The notes under the pieces: model-generated
What the model saw: the letters and a program-made list of their open reading frames with translations, nothing else
Told to the model about the DNA's origin: nothing
The model's database searches: none
Source: an uncultured Rhodobacter sp.
GTDB lineage: Bacteria; Pseudomonadota; Alphaproteobacteria; Rhodobacterales; Rhodobacteraceae
Direction: 5' to 3'
Length of the DNA stretch: 64,000 bases
NCBI GenBank assembly: GCA_945952585.1
Contig: CAMFII010000002.1
Span: 248,001 to 312,000, forward strand
Position numbers and translations under genes: made by a program
Shown here: piece by piece, positions 34,160-42,587 of the stretch
How the letters are laid out: the number at the start of each line of letters is the position of its first letter
Numbering within the stretch: the first letter of the stretch is position 1

Positions 34160-35593
34160 ATGCAGATGCCAGAGCCCGATGCGGGCGTCCTTGACCGGAA
34201 GGCGACAGTCGTCGCGCGTTTGCGGGCTGTGCTGCCCACGGATGCGGTGATCGACGCCCCGGCGGAGACCCGCGCCTATGAATGCGACGGCTTGACCGCG
34301 TATCGCTGCCCCCCGCTCGCCGTTGTCCTGCCGCGCAGCACGGCCGAGGTTTCGGCGGTCCTGCGCATTTGCTACGAAGAACGGGTGCCGGTCGTGCCGC
34401 GCGGGTCGGGCACGTCGCTGGCCGGTGGCGCGTTGCCGACGGCGGACAGCGTCATCCTTGGCGTTGCGCGGCTGAACGCGGTGATCGAGACGAACTACGC
34501 CGACCGCTACATCCGGGTCCAGAGCGGCCGGACCAACCTGTCGGTGACCGGCGCGGTCGAGACGGACGGATTCTTCTACGCGCCCGATCCCTCCAGCCAG
34601 CTTGCCTGCGCCATCGCCGGCAACATCGCGATGAATTCGGGGGGGGCGCATTGCCTGAAATACGGTGTCACCACCAACAACCTGCTGGGCGTTACGCTGG
34701 TCCAGATGGACGGCACGGTGGTCGAGCTTGGCGGTCCGTGGATGGATGCGGGGGGGCTCGACCTCTTGGGCGTCGTCTGCGGGTCGGAAGGGCAGCTTGG
34801 GGTCGTGACCGAAGCGACGCTGCGCATCCTGCCAAAGCCCGAGGGCGCGCGTCCGGTGCTGATGGGCTTTGCCTCGAACGAAGTGGCGGGCGCCTGTGTC
34901 AGCGACATCATCAAGGCCGGAATCCTGCCCGTCGCCATCGAATTCATGGACCGCCCCTGCATCCGCGCCTGCGAGGATTTTGCCCATGCCGGCTACCCGG
35001 ATTGCGAGGCGCTGCTGATCGTCGAGGTGGAAGGGTCGGAGGCCGAGATCGACGACCAATTGGGGCGGATCATGGAGATCGCCCGTCGCCACGATCCGGT
35101 GGAACTGCGCGAGAGCCGCAGCGAAGAGGAAAGCAAGCGCATCTGGCTGGGGCGGAAGTCGGCCTTCGGGGCGATGGGGCAGATCAACGATTACATGTGC
35201 CTCGACGGCACGATTCCGGTTTCGGCCCTGCCTCTGGTTCTGCGCCGGATCGGCGAGATGAGCGGCGAATTCGGGCTGGACGTGGCGAACGTCTTCCATG
35301 CCGGCGATGGCAACATGCATCCGCTGATCCTGTTCGACGCCAACAAGCCGGGAGACCTTGAGCGGTGCGAGGCCTTCGGCGCGGCGATCCTGAAGCTTTG
35401 CGTCGAGGTCGGCGGCTGCCTGACCGGCGAGCATGGGGTCGGGATCGAGAAGCGCGACCTGATGAGCGTGCAGTTCTCGGAGGCGGACATGGAGGCGCAG
35501 ATGCGGGTCAAGGATGTCTTCGACCCGGCCTGGCTGATGAATCCGGCCAAGGTGTTTCCGCTGGAGCTGACTGCCGGGCGGCGCGCGGGCTGA
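34160..35593 (+). CDS. glcD: Glycolate oxidase subunit GlcD (FAD-linked)
   Basis: 477 residues. It oxidises glycolate to glyoxylate together with GlcE and GlcF and feeds electrons to the respiratory chain. FAD-binding type 4 region: PPLAVVLPRSTAEVSAVLRIC, VPVVPRGSGTSLAGGALP, GTVVELGGPW and CGSEGQLGVVTEATLRI. C-terminal catalytic half: NVFHAGDGNMHPLIL and GCLTGEHGVGIEKRDLM. Start at 34160; a second ATG two codons later is nearly equivalent. Promoter and operator-like repeat lie upstream. Confidence 0.96.
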   Translation: MQMPEPDAGVLDRKATVVARLRAVLPTDAVIDAPAETRAYECDGLTAYRCPPLAVVLPRSTAEVSAVLRICYEERVPVVPRGSGTSLAGGALPTADSVILGVARLNAVIETNYADRYIRVQSGRTNLSVTGAVETDGFFYAPDPSSQLACAIAGNIAMNSGGAHCLKYGVTTNNLLGVTLVQMDGTVVELGGPWMDAGGLDLLGVVCGSEGQLGVVTEATLRILPKPEGARPVLMGFASNEVAGACVSDIIKAGILPVAIEFMDRPCIRACEDFAHAGYPDCEALLIVEVEGSEAEIDDQLGRIMEIARRHDPVELRESRSEEESKRIWLGRKSAFGAMGQINDYMCLDGTIPVSALPLVLRRIGEMSGEFGLDVANVFHAGDGNMHPLILFDANKPGDLERCEAFGAAILKLCVEVGGCLTGEHGVGIEKRDLMSVQFSEADMEAQMRVKDVFDPAWLMNPAKVFPLELTAGRRAG

Positions 35594-35603
35594 GAGGGCG
35601 GAA

Positions 35604-35656
35604 GCGGGGGTTTCACACCCCCGCGCCCCCGTGGGATACTTGTGAGCAGAAAATGG
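35604..35656 (+). repeat. Intergenic hairpin plus GGATACTT...CAGAAAATGG box, copy B
   Basis: Stem GCGGGGGT / ACCCCCGC (35604-35624) then CCCCC and the box GGGATACTTGTGAGCAGAAAATGG ending at 35656, seven bases before the glcE start. Close match to copy A at 10534. If the hairpin terminates, it would lower glcE and glcF relative to glcD. Confidence 0.65.
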
Positions 35657-35663
35657 GGAACTG

Positions 35664-36773
35664 ATGCGCCCGGCGACCGAGACCGAACTGGCCGAAATGA
35701 TCCGGTCCGCCAACGCGCCGCTTGCAATTCGGGGCGGCGGAACCCGGGGCATCGGGCGGGCGACGGCAGGGGATCCGCTGGAAACCTCTGCTTTGTCGGG
35801 GATCGCTCTTTATGAGCCGGGCGCGCTGACGCTGGTCGCGGGAGCCGGTACGCCGCTCGCCGAGGTTGAGGCGGCACTGGCGGCGGAAGGGCAGCGGCTG
35901 CCGTTCGAACCGCCGGATTTGCGCGGGCTGCTGGGCCGGGAAGGGCAATCGACGCTTGGCGGCGTGGTTGCCGCCAATGCCTCGGGGCCGCGCCGGGTGC
36001 AGGCGGGGGCGTGCCGCGACAGCCTGATCGGGGTGCGCTTTGTCGATGGAAGCGGGACCGTGGTCAAGAATGGCGGCCGGGTGATGAAGAATGTCACCGG
36101 CTATGATCTGGTGAAGCTGATGGCGGGCAGCCATGGCACGCTCGGCGTGCTGACCGAGGTCAGCTTCAAGGTGCTCCCCGCACCCGAGGCCGAGGCGACA
36201 CTGCTGCTGCCCGGTCTTGATCCGGTCAGGGCGGTCGAGGCGATGTCGGCGGCGCTTGGTTCGCCGTTCGAGGTGACCGGCGCGGCGCGACAGGTTGACG
36301 GGACGACCGCTTTCCGTGTGGAAGGGCTCGACCTGTCGGTGCGCTACCGGGTAGGGCGTCTGACGGAGGTGCTGAGGCGGTGGGGCGCCGCGCAGGTGGA
36401 AGAGGGCGACGCCTCAATCGACCGGTGGAGGGCGATCCGCGACGTGAAGGCCTTTCACGGGCGGGAAGGGGATGTCTGGCGCCTGTCGGTCGCGCCTTCG
36501 ACCGCGCCGGAAATTGTGGATCGGCTGGGCGCCGGGGCCGTGCAGCTTGATTGGGGCGGCGGCTTGATCTGGGCCCTGGTTGCCGAGGGAACCGATCTGC
36601 GCGCAAGACTGGGTCCGATCGCCGGTCATGCCATGCTGGTGCGGGCTTCCGAGACGATCCGCGCTTTGATCCCGGCCTTTGCGCCCGAGGCTCCGGCCAT
36701 CGCGGCACTGACACGCGGCCTCAGGGCGAAATTCGACCCGCGCGGCCTTTTGAACCCCGGCCTGATGGACTGA
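35664..36773 (+). CDS. glcE: Glycolate oxidase subunit GlcE
   Basis: 369 residues, FAD-binding type 4 protein shorter than GlcD, as usual for this subunit. IRGGGTRGIGRATAG, GAGTPLAEVEAALAAEGQRLPFEPPDLRGLLGREGQSTLGGVVAANASGPRR and NGGRVMKNVTGYDLVKLMAGSHGTLGVLTEVSFKVLP are the flavin-contact segments. The catalytic residues used by GlcD are absent. Ribosome-binding site GGGGAA just before the ATG. Confidence 0.94.
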   Translation: MRPATETELAEMIRSANAPLAIRGGGTRGIGRATAGDPLETSALSGIALYEPGALTLVAGAGTPLAEVEAALAAEGQRLPFEPPDLRGLLGREGQSTLGGVVAANASGPRRVQAGACRDSLIGVRFVDGSGTVVKNGGRVMKNVTGYDLVKLMAGSHGTLGVLTEVSFKVLPAPEAEATLLLPGLDPVRAVEAMSAALGSPFEVTGAARQVDGTTAFRVEGLDLSVRYRVGRLTEVLRRWGAAQVEEGDASIDRWRAIRDVKAFHGREGDVWRLSVAPSTAPEIVDRLGAGAVQLDWGGGLIWALVAEGTDLRARLGPIAGHAMLVRASETIRALIPAFAPEAPAIAALTRGLRAKFDPRGLLNPGLMD

Positions 36774-36778
36774 GCCCG

Positions 36779-38074
36779 ATGCAGACCAACTTCACCCCCG
36801 AACAACTGGCCGATCCGGGTATCGCGCGCGCCAACGAAATCCTGCGAACCTGCGTCCATTGCGGCTTTTGCACCGCGACCTGTCCAACCTATCAGGTGCT
36901 GGGCGATGAGCTCGACAGCCCGCGCGGTCGCATCTACCTCATCAAGGACATGCTGGAGCAGGGGCGTCCTGCGGATGAAAAGACGGTCAAGCACATCGAC
37001 CGCTGCCTGTCCTGCCTGGCCTGCATGACCACCTGCCCGTCCGGTGTGCATTACATGCACCTGGTCGATCACGCCCGGGCGCATATCGAGAAGACCTATC
37101 GCCGTCCCCTGTCGGACCGGCTCCTGCGCTGGACGCTGGCGAAGGTCATTCCGCACCCGACCCGGTTCCGCCTCGCCTTGCTGGGCGCGCGGCTGGGCCG
37201 GCCCTTTGCGGGGTTGATCCCGGACCGCCGGCTTCGGGCGATGCTGGCCATGGCGCCGTCGCACCTTCCCCCGGTCAGCCGCAACGACGATCCTCAGGTC
37301 TTTGCAGCCGAAGGACCGCGCCGGATGCGGGTCGCGCTGATGACCGGCTGCGCGCAGAAGGCGCTGAACACCGATATCAACGACGCAACGATCCGGCTTC
37401 TGCGGCGGCTCGGCTGCGAGGTGGTGATTGCCAAGGGGCAGGGCTGCTGCGGCGCGCTGACCCATCACATGGGCCGCGAGCACGAGGCCCATGCGACCGC
37501 GGCCCGGACGATCCGGGCCTACAGCGCCGAAATCCGGGGCGAGGGTCTGGACGCCATCGTCATCAACACCTCGGGCTGCGGCACGACGCTGAAGGATTAC
37601 GGGCACATGTTCCGCAATGATCCGCTGGCGCAGGAGGCGGCCGAGGTTTCGGCGCGGGCGCTCGATGTCTCGGAACTTCTGGTGAAGATCGGCTTGCCTG
37701 CCGGAGCGCCCAAGGGCCTGCGGGTCGCCTATCACGCCGCCTGCTCGCTTCAGCACGGCCAGAAGGTGAAGACCGCGCCGAAGGACCTGCTGAAACAGGT
37801 GGGTTTCGAGGTGGTCGAACCAGCGGACAGCCACCTGTGCTGCGGCTCGGCGGGGACCTACAACCTGCTCCAGCCGGAAATTTCGGCGGAGCTGAAGACG
37901 CGGAAGGTTGCCACACTCGAAGCGCGGAAACCCGAGGTGATCGCTGCCGGGAATATCGGCTGCATGATGCAGATCGGGTCGGGCACCCGGATCCCGGTTG
38001 TTCATACCGTCGAGCTGCTGGACTGGGCGACCGGCGGGCCACAGCCGCGCGCGCTTGTGAACACGCGGCCTTAA
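36779..38074 (+). CDS. glcF: Glycolate oxidase iron-sulfur subunit GlcF
   Basis: 431 residues. Two [4Fe-4S] ferredoxin motifs near the N-terminus (CVHCGFCTATCPTYQVL and CLSCLACMTTCPSGVHY) carry electrons from the flavin subunits. Two CCG domains follow (GQGCCGALTHHMG and HLCCGSAGTYNLL) that bind further clusters. Starts five bases after glcE stops. Completes the glcDEF operon. Confidence 0.96.
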   Translation: MQTNFTPEQLADPGIARANEILRTCVHCGFCTATCPTYQVLGDELDSPRGRIYLIKDMLEQGRPADEKTVKHIDRCLSCLACMTTCPSGVHYMHLVDHARAHIEKTYRRPLSDRLLRWTLAKVIPHPTRFRLALLGARLGRPFAGLIPDRRLRAMLAMAPSHLPPVSRNDDPQVFAAEGPRRMRVALMTGCAQKALNTDINDATIRLLRRLGCEVVIAKGQGCCGALTHHMGREHEAHATAARTIRAYSAEIRGEGLDAIVINTSGCGTTLKDYGHMFRNDPLAQEAAEVSARALDVSELLVKIGLPAGAPKGLRVAYHAACSLQHGQKVKTAPKDLLKQVGFEVVEPADSHLCCGSAGTYNLLQPEISAELKTRKVATLEARKPEVIAAGNIGCMMQIGSGTRIPVVHTVELLDWATGGPQPRALVNTRP

Positions 38075-38122
38075 ATCTGCCCCAACATGCGGCTACTCCT
38101 TAGGGGACGAGCGGAGTCTCCC

Positions 38123-38935
38123 ATGCGCCTTGCCTTTCTGACTGTCCTGCTGGCCCTGTTCCTGCCGGTCGCTACCCTTGCTGATGAAAGCCCGTTGCGG
38201 CGGCTGCAGACCGGGGATGACAGTCGTGGCTGGAACGCGGTCGGGCGGCTCAACCTTGGCGATCGCGGGTTTTGCACCGGCACACTGATCGCGCCACAGC
38301 TCGTGCTGACGGCCGCCCACTGCATGTTCGACAAGGAAAGCGGACGCCCGTTCACGGCCGACGAGATCCAGTTTCTGGCCGGCTGGCGCAATGGCCGCGC
38401 CGAGGCTTACCGGGGCGTGCGGCGCATGGTCGTGCATCCCGAATACACATTCGACTCCGTCAATCGGCTGGATCGCGTCGGGACCGATCTTGCGCTTCTG
38501 GAGCTGGACCAGCCGATCCGCCTGCCCTCGATCACGCCCTTTGCCACAGGCCCGCAACCGCTGGATGGCGATGCGGTCGGGGTGGTGTCCTATGCGCAGG
38601 ACCGGTCCGAGGCGCCGTCGCTGCAGCAGTTGTGCCATGTCCTGGGCGAACAGCCCGGCGTGCTGGTGCTGACCTGCGACGTCGATTTCGGGTCGTCCGG
38701 GGCGCCGGTCTTTGCGATGAAGGATGGGGTCGAGCAGATCGTTTCGGTCATCTCGGCCAAGGCCGAACTCGACGGGCGCAAGGTCGCGCTCGGCGTGTCG
38801 CTGGAGCAGCCGCTCGGCGTGGTCATGGCCGCGCTGGAAGGCACTGCGCCGGCCCTGCCGCGATCCGGCGCGAAGGTCATTTCGCTGTCGGGGGGCACGG
38901 CGGGCGGCGCCAAGTTCATTTCGGCATCGCCATGA
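38123..38935 (+). CDS. Secreted trypsin-like serine protease (first of a tandem pair)
   Basis: 270 residues. A signal peptide (MRLAFLTVLLALFLPVATLA) is followed by a trypsin-like domain with catalytic His66 in LTAAHC, Asp122 in GTDLALLEL and Ser192 in FGSSGAPVF. The oxyanion loop GSSGAP replaces the usual GNSGGP. Two more cysteines (QLCHVLG, LTCDVDFG) may form a disulfide. The C-terminal GAKFISASP is like the end of its twin. Exported to the periplasm or medium. Substrate unknown. Confidence 0.9.
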   Translation: MRLAFLTVLLALFLPVATLADESPLRRLQTGDDSRGWNAVGRLNLGDRGFCTGTLIAPQLVLTAAHCMFDKESGRPFTADEIQFLAGWRNGRAEAYRGVRRMVVHPEYTFDSVNRLDRVGTDLALLELDQPIRLPSITPFATGPQPLDGDAVGVVSYAQDRSEAPSLQQLCHVLGEQPGVLVLTCDVDFGSSGAPVFAMKDGVEQIVSVISAKAELDGRKVALGVSLEQPLGVVMAALEGTAPALPRSGAKVISLSGGTAGGAKFISASP

Positions 38936-39765
38936 TGCGGCTGCGGGTTCTGCTTGCGCTTGCCTGCCTTGCCGTTCCGGCAGCGGCGGTGGCGAATTCG
39001 GGACTCGACCAGCTCAACCGCCGGGAAGAGGTGCTGGGCTGGGAAGCCGTAGGCCGGGTCGAGATCGGCAACGAAGGATTCTGCACCGGCACGCTGATCG
39101 CCACCGATCTTGTCCTGACCGCGGCGCATTGCCTGTTCCATCGCGAAACGGGCCAGCCCGTCGATGTCGGCACCATCCGGTTTCGCGCCGGGCTGAGCGG
39201 CGATGACGTTGTGGCCGAGTCCGCAGTTGCCCGGGCCGTGGCTCTGCCCGGCTACGAGCCTGCCGGACCGACGGACGAACAGAACATCCGCCACGATCTG
39301 GCGCTCTTGCAGCTTTCGCAGGCCATCCCGGCCGCCGTCGCCGCCCCCTTCGCGGTTTCGGATGCTTCGGGCGTCAGAGAGGTCAGCGTCGTCTCCTATG
39401 CGATCGGGCGCGAGCAGTCGCTGTCCTGGCAACGCTCCTGCGGGGTGCTCGGCCAACGGGACGGGCTGATCGGGTTCAACTGCGATGTCGATTTCGGATC
39501 GTCGGGCGCGCCCGTCTTCGATCGCAGCGGCAGCAGGCCGAGGATTGTCTCGATTGTCTCGGCCGGCCATCGCGATGCCGACGGTGTCGTGGCCTTCGGC
39601 ACGGTGCTGCCGGACGGCATTGCCGAATTGAAGGCCGATCTGCGAAGCGGCAAGGGCGTACTGTCCTCCTCGGCGCCAGCAGCGACCGCGTCTGCCCCGA
39701 CGATCCGGCGGATCGGCGTGGCCACCGATCCCGGCACGACCGGCGCGCGGTTCATCAAGCCCTGA
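38932..39765 (+). CDS. Secreted trypsin-like serine protease (second of a tandem pair)
   Basis: 277 residues; the ATG overlaps the previous stop (ATGA), so translation is coupled. Signal peptide MMRLRVLLALACLAVPAAAVA. Triad His66 (LTAAHC), Asp122 (RHDLALLQL), Ser191 (FGSSGAPVF). Many segments match the upstream gene, for example GFCTGTLIA, LVLTAAHC and CDVDFGSSGAPVF, so this is a duplication. Both end in a similar motif (GARFIKP versus GAKFISASP). Confidence 0.9.
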   Translation: MMRLRVLLALACLAVPAAAVANSGLDQLNRREEVLGWEAVGRVEIGNEGFCTGTLIATDLVLTAAHCLFHRETGQPVDVGTIRFRAGLSGDDVVAESAVARAVALPGYEPAGPTDEQNIRHDLALLQLSQAIPAAVAAPFAVSDASGVREVSVVSYAIGREQSLSWQRSCGVLGQRDGLIGFNCDVDFGSSGAPVFDRSGSRPRIVSIVSAGHRDADGVVAFGTVLPDGIAELKADLRSGKGVLSSSAPAATASAPTIRRIGVATDPGTTGARFIKP

Positions 39766-39780
39766 CGGGCGGTAGCGGCC

Positions 39781-39809
39781 CTTGAAACCGCCGTTTGCAG
39801 ATCCCAGAT
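39781..39809 (+). promoter_or_regulatory. Heat-shock sigma factor (RpoH)-type promoter for hsp20
   Basis: CTTGAAA (39781-39787), 15-bp spacer, CCCAGAT (39803-39809), close to the RpoH consensus CTTGAAA...CCCATnT. Predicted transcription start near 39816, leaving a leader of about 85 nt. Confidence 0.6.
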
Positions 39810-39815
39810 CGATGG

Positions 39816-39900
39816 TGTCCGGATGCCATGACGGGTCCGGAAAAGCCCACTGCCCGTCCCGCAAGGGAGGGTTCATGAACATCGCTCAATGAGGATGAAG
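39816..39900 (+). promoter_or_regulatory. Structured hsp20 leader, candidate ROSE-type RNA thermometer
   Basis: Helices in order: TCCGGA/TCCGGA (39818-39823 with 39836-39841), or alternatively GACGGG/CCCGTC (39830-39835 with 39853-39858); UCCC-GCAA-GGGA with a GNRA loop (39857-39868); and the final helix 39880-39897. In the last one CAUC G CUC pairs with GAG GAUG around an AAU loop, with G39884 bulged opposite the Shine-Dalgarno GAGGA. UCGCU (39882-39886) fits the UYGCU signature known for ROSE elements of hsp20 genes. At low temperature the ribosome-binding site would be closed. Confidence 0.65.
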
Positions 39901-40365
39901 ATGCGTACATTTGATCTTGCACCGCTCTATCGCGCCACCGTCGGTTTCGACCGTATTGCCGACCTGATGGATCGCGTGCTGGCCAGCGACGTCGCCCAGC
40001 CGGCCTATCCCCCCTACAACATCGAAAAGATCGACGAGAACGCCTATCGCATCTCGATCGCCGTCGCCGGGTTCTCGGCCGACGAGCTGAACGTCGAGGT
40101 CAAGGAAGGCGCGCTGATCGTTTCGGCCCGCAAGTCCGCTGATGAAACCGAGCGGACCTTCCTGCATCGCGGCATCGCGACCCGCGCCTTCGAACGCCGC
40201 TTCGCGCTGGCCGATCATGTCCGCGTCACCGGCGCGAGCCATGAGCACGGGATGCTGCACATCGACCTCGTCCGCGAAACCCCCGAGGCGCTGAAGCCGC
40301 GCCGCATCGAGATCTCGCAGCGGGCCGACGTGGAAACGAAGGCCGTCGAGGCTGAAACGGTCTGA
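39901..40365 (+). CDS. Small heat-shock protein, Hsp20/IbpA family
   Basis: 154 residues. Holdase chaperone that binds unfolding proteins. The alpha-crystallin domain runs from about 35 to 125, with YNIEKIDENAYRISIAVAGFSADELNVEVKEGALIVSARK and the FERRFALADHVRVTGASHEHGMLHIDL hairpin. The C-terminal IEI motif in RRIEISQ contacts neighbouring dimers. Three in-frame ATGs are close (39889, 39895, 39901); the last is best spaced from GAGGA and gives the usual N-terminus MRTFDLAPLYRATVGFDRI. Confidence 0.95.
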   Translation: MRTFDLAPLYRATVGFDRIADLMDRVLASDVAQPAYPPYNIEKIDENAYRISIAVAGFSADELNVEVKEGALIVSARKSADETERTFLHRGIATRAFERRFALADHVRVTGASHEHGMLHIDLVRETPEALKPRRIEISQRADVETKAVEAETV

Positions 40366-40385
40366 GACATCGTCTCTTGAACCGC

Positions 40386-40413
40386 AAGGCGCGTCCGTTC
40401 GGGCGCGCCTTTT
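40386..40413. terminator. Terminator between hsp20 and the CNNM gene
   Basis: AAGGCGCGTCC (40386-40396) pairs with GGGCGCGCCTT (40401-40411) around GTTC, then TT. The stem is complete over 11 bp with one U-G pair. It can serve both convergent genes. Confidence 0.85.
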
Positions 40414-40427
40414 CGTTTCGGCAGGGC

Positions 40428-41699
40428 TTATTCCCGCGCGACAAGCAGCTTGTCGATCCGCCGGTCGTCAAGGTCGATGACCTCGATCCGCCAGCCCTGC
40501 AGCGAAACCTTGTCGCCAAGCGCCGGCATCCGCAGCAGGTGGTGGATCACGAGGCCCGCGACGGTTTCGTAGTCCCCCGCCTCCTCGCGCGGAATCGAGA
40601 AGCGGTCGCAGAATTCGTCGGCCGGCATCCAGCCGGAGACGAGGAACGACCCATCGTCGCGCTGGACCAGCGCCGGTTCTTCGGCCACCGCCTCGCGGAA
40701 GGTGCCGGTGATCGCCTCAAGGATATCGCCCGTCGTGATGATGCCCTCGAAGCTGCCGTATTCGTCATAGACGAGCGCGAGGTGGTTGGGCGAGGCGCGC
40801 AGGATCTCGATCACGTCCAGCGCGTCGGCGCGGTCGGACACGACCGGGACGTCGCGCATCATCTCTGCAACATTCAGGGCCCGGCCCTGCGACAGCGCGG
40901 CGAAGGCATCGGTCAGGTAAAGCACGCCAACCACCTCTTCGGCACCGCGCCGGACGGGGATGCGAGGGCGGCCTATGCGGCGGATCTCCGACAGGACCTC
41001 GGCGGCGGGGGCGTCGATGTCGATGGTCTCGACCTCGCGTCGGGGGGTCATCAGGGCGCGGGCCGAGCGGTCGGCCAGCCGCATCACGCCCGAAAGCATC
41101 TCCTGCTCTTCGGTTTCGATCACCCCTTCGACATGGGCCTCGGCCAGGATGGTGCGCACCTCTTCCTCGGTGACGCGCGACTTCTCGACGCCGCCCTGTC
41201 CAAGAAGCCGCAGCACCAGACGGCCGGAGAGGTCAAGCAGCCAGACCAGAGGTGCGGCGATCCGCGAGACCCAGACCATCGCCGGAGCCACGCGCATCGC
41301 GACGGCCTCGGGGTTGCGGAGCGCGATCTGCTTGGGGACAAGCTCGCCCACGATCAGCGAAAGATAAGTCAGGACCAGCACGACGCCGCCGACACCCAGC
41401 CGGTCGGCCCAGATCGTTGGCACTCCCTGCGCCGCGAGCCACAGCGACAGACGTGCCCCGAGCGTCGCGCCCGAGAAGGCGCCCGACAGAACACCGACCA
41501 GCGTGATCCCGATCTGCACCGCCGACAGGAACCGGCCCGGATCCTCGCCCAGCATCAGCGCCGTCTGTGCGCCCTTGCTGCCAGCCTCTGCCAGCGGCTT
41601 CAGCCGCGCGGGGCGGGACGAGACGACGGCAAGCTCGGACATGGCGAGCGCGCCGTTCATCAGGATCAGCACCAGGACGATCAGAAGTTCGGTAATCAC
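40428..41699 (-). CDS. CNNM/CorC-family membrane protein with CBS domains
   Basis: 423 residues. The DUF21 transmembrane domain (1-190) has LTYLSLIVGELVPKQIALRNPE. Two CBS domains follow (about 215-335; ALMTPRREVETIDI, HLALVYDEYGSFEGIITTGDILEAITG). The CorC/HlyC transporter-associated domain (about 345-423) is at the end. Family members are linked to magnesium and cobalt efflux; hemolysin names for this family are historical. Alone in its transcription unit. Confidence 0.92.
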   Translation of the reverse strand: MITELLIVLVLILMNGALAMSELAVVSSRPARLKPLAEAGSKGAQTALMLGEDPGRFLSAVQIGITLVGVLSGAFSGATLGARLSLWLAAQGVPTIWADRLGVGGVVLVLTYLSLIVGELVPKQIALRNPEAVAMRVAPAMVWVSRIAAPLVWLLDLSGRLVLRLLGQGGVEKSRVTEEEVRTILAEAHVEGVIETEEQEMLSGVMRLADRSARALMTPRREVETIDIDAPAAEVLSEIRRIGRPRIPVRRGAEEVVGVLYLTDAFAALSQGRALNVAEMMRDVPVVSDRADALDVIEILRASPNHLALVYDEYGSFEGIITTGDILEAITGTFREAVAEEPALVQRDDGSFLVSGWMPADEFCDRFSIPREEAGDYETVAGLVIHHLLRMPALGDKVSLQGWRIEVIDLDDRRIDKLLVARE

Positions 41700-41780
41700 G
41701 CGGCAAACTCGGCAGATGAAAACGAATGTAGGACCCTAAGGAAACCGGGACCGAGTTCAACGGCAAACCGACAGGGGGCC

Positions 41781-42462
41781 TCAGGGTTCGTTGCTGAACG
41801 CTTCGAGCGCCGCCCGGTTGCGCACGATGATCGAGCCGTAATTTTGCTCGACCGCGCCACACTCCTCGAGACTGGTCAGCGCCCGGCGCAGCGACGAGCG
41901 GTTCATGCCGATCAGGCGGGCAAGGTCGAACTGGTTGGCCTCGACCCGCGTCTCGCTGGCCGACAGGCGCAGCAGCACCCTGGACAGCCGGGCGCGCGAG
42001 GAGAGCGACAGCGCCTCGGCGAGCAGCTGCACGGCGGTGCTGGCGTTAAGCAGGCTCAGCGCGCAGAAGCCCGGCCAAAACTCCGGCTGGCGGTCGAGCA
42101 GCCCGCGCAGCGCAGCGCCCGGAACCCGGAACAGCCGGCAGGTGGTGGCGGCCTGCAGCGAGATGACGCGGGGGGCACGGGCCAGGATTGCCGCCTCGCC
42201 GATCCAGAAGCCAAGTTCAGCCCGGTGCAACGTTACCTCTTCTTCACCGACAAGAGGCAAGGTGGCCTCCACCGCGCCTTCGCCCAGACCATAGATGGCG
42301 TCGGCAGGGTCGCCGAACGCGTAGATGACGTGCCCCCGTTCGTAGGTCTTCCAGCGGCCATTGCGGGCAATCCAGTCGCGCAGGCTTTCCGGTTGTTCCG
42401 ACAGCCAGCCGCGTTCGGCCAGCACCCCGAGAACCGCGGCAGAAGATGGTGCGAATTGGTTC
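41781..42462 (-). CDS. Crp/Fnr-family transcriptional regulator
   Basis: About 227 residues. An N-terminal cyclic-nucleotide-binding fold (GRWKTYERGHVIYAFGDPADAIYGLGEGAVEATL, then ELGFWIGEAAIL) is followed by a C-terminal Crp-type helix-turn-helix (EANQFDLARLIGMNRSSLRRALTSLEECGAV). No Fnr-type cysteine cluster near the N-terminus. The start is a TTG at 42464-42462, preceded by AAGGAC. It is divergent from the arylsulfatase gene, so it is a good candidate for its regulator. Confidence 0.88.
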
Positions 42463-42520
42463 AAAGCCGACAGTCCTTTTGTTCCTGCTTAGGGTAACAA
42501 TGCTCGTGTCGATCGCGCAA

Positions 42521-42549
42521 TGCCGAAGACCTTATTATGGTTTCCGGCA
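42521..42549. promoter_or_regulatory. Imperfect palindrome with TATTAT centre between the Crp-type regulator and the arylsulfatase gene
   Basis: TGCCGAAGACC (42521-42531) and GGTTTCCGGCA (42539-42549) are inverted with 9 of 11 matches around TTATTAT, which contains a -10-like TATTAT (42533-42538) on the plus strand. It is not a Crp consensus (TGTGA-N6-TCACA). It may be the binding site of the divergent regulator. Confidence 0.4.
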
Positions 42550-42587
42550 GGTCGGCGGACTTTCGTTTTCTTGTGTGAGGGAGAAAA

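Noticed and set aside
36626..38005. Minus-strand frame over glcF
   Set aside because: Composition and position show a shadow of the conserved GlcF frame.
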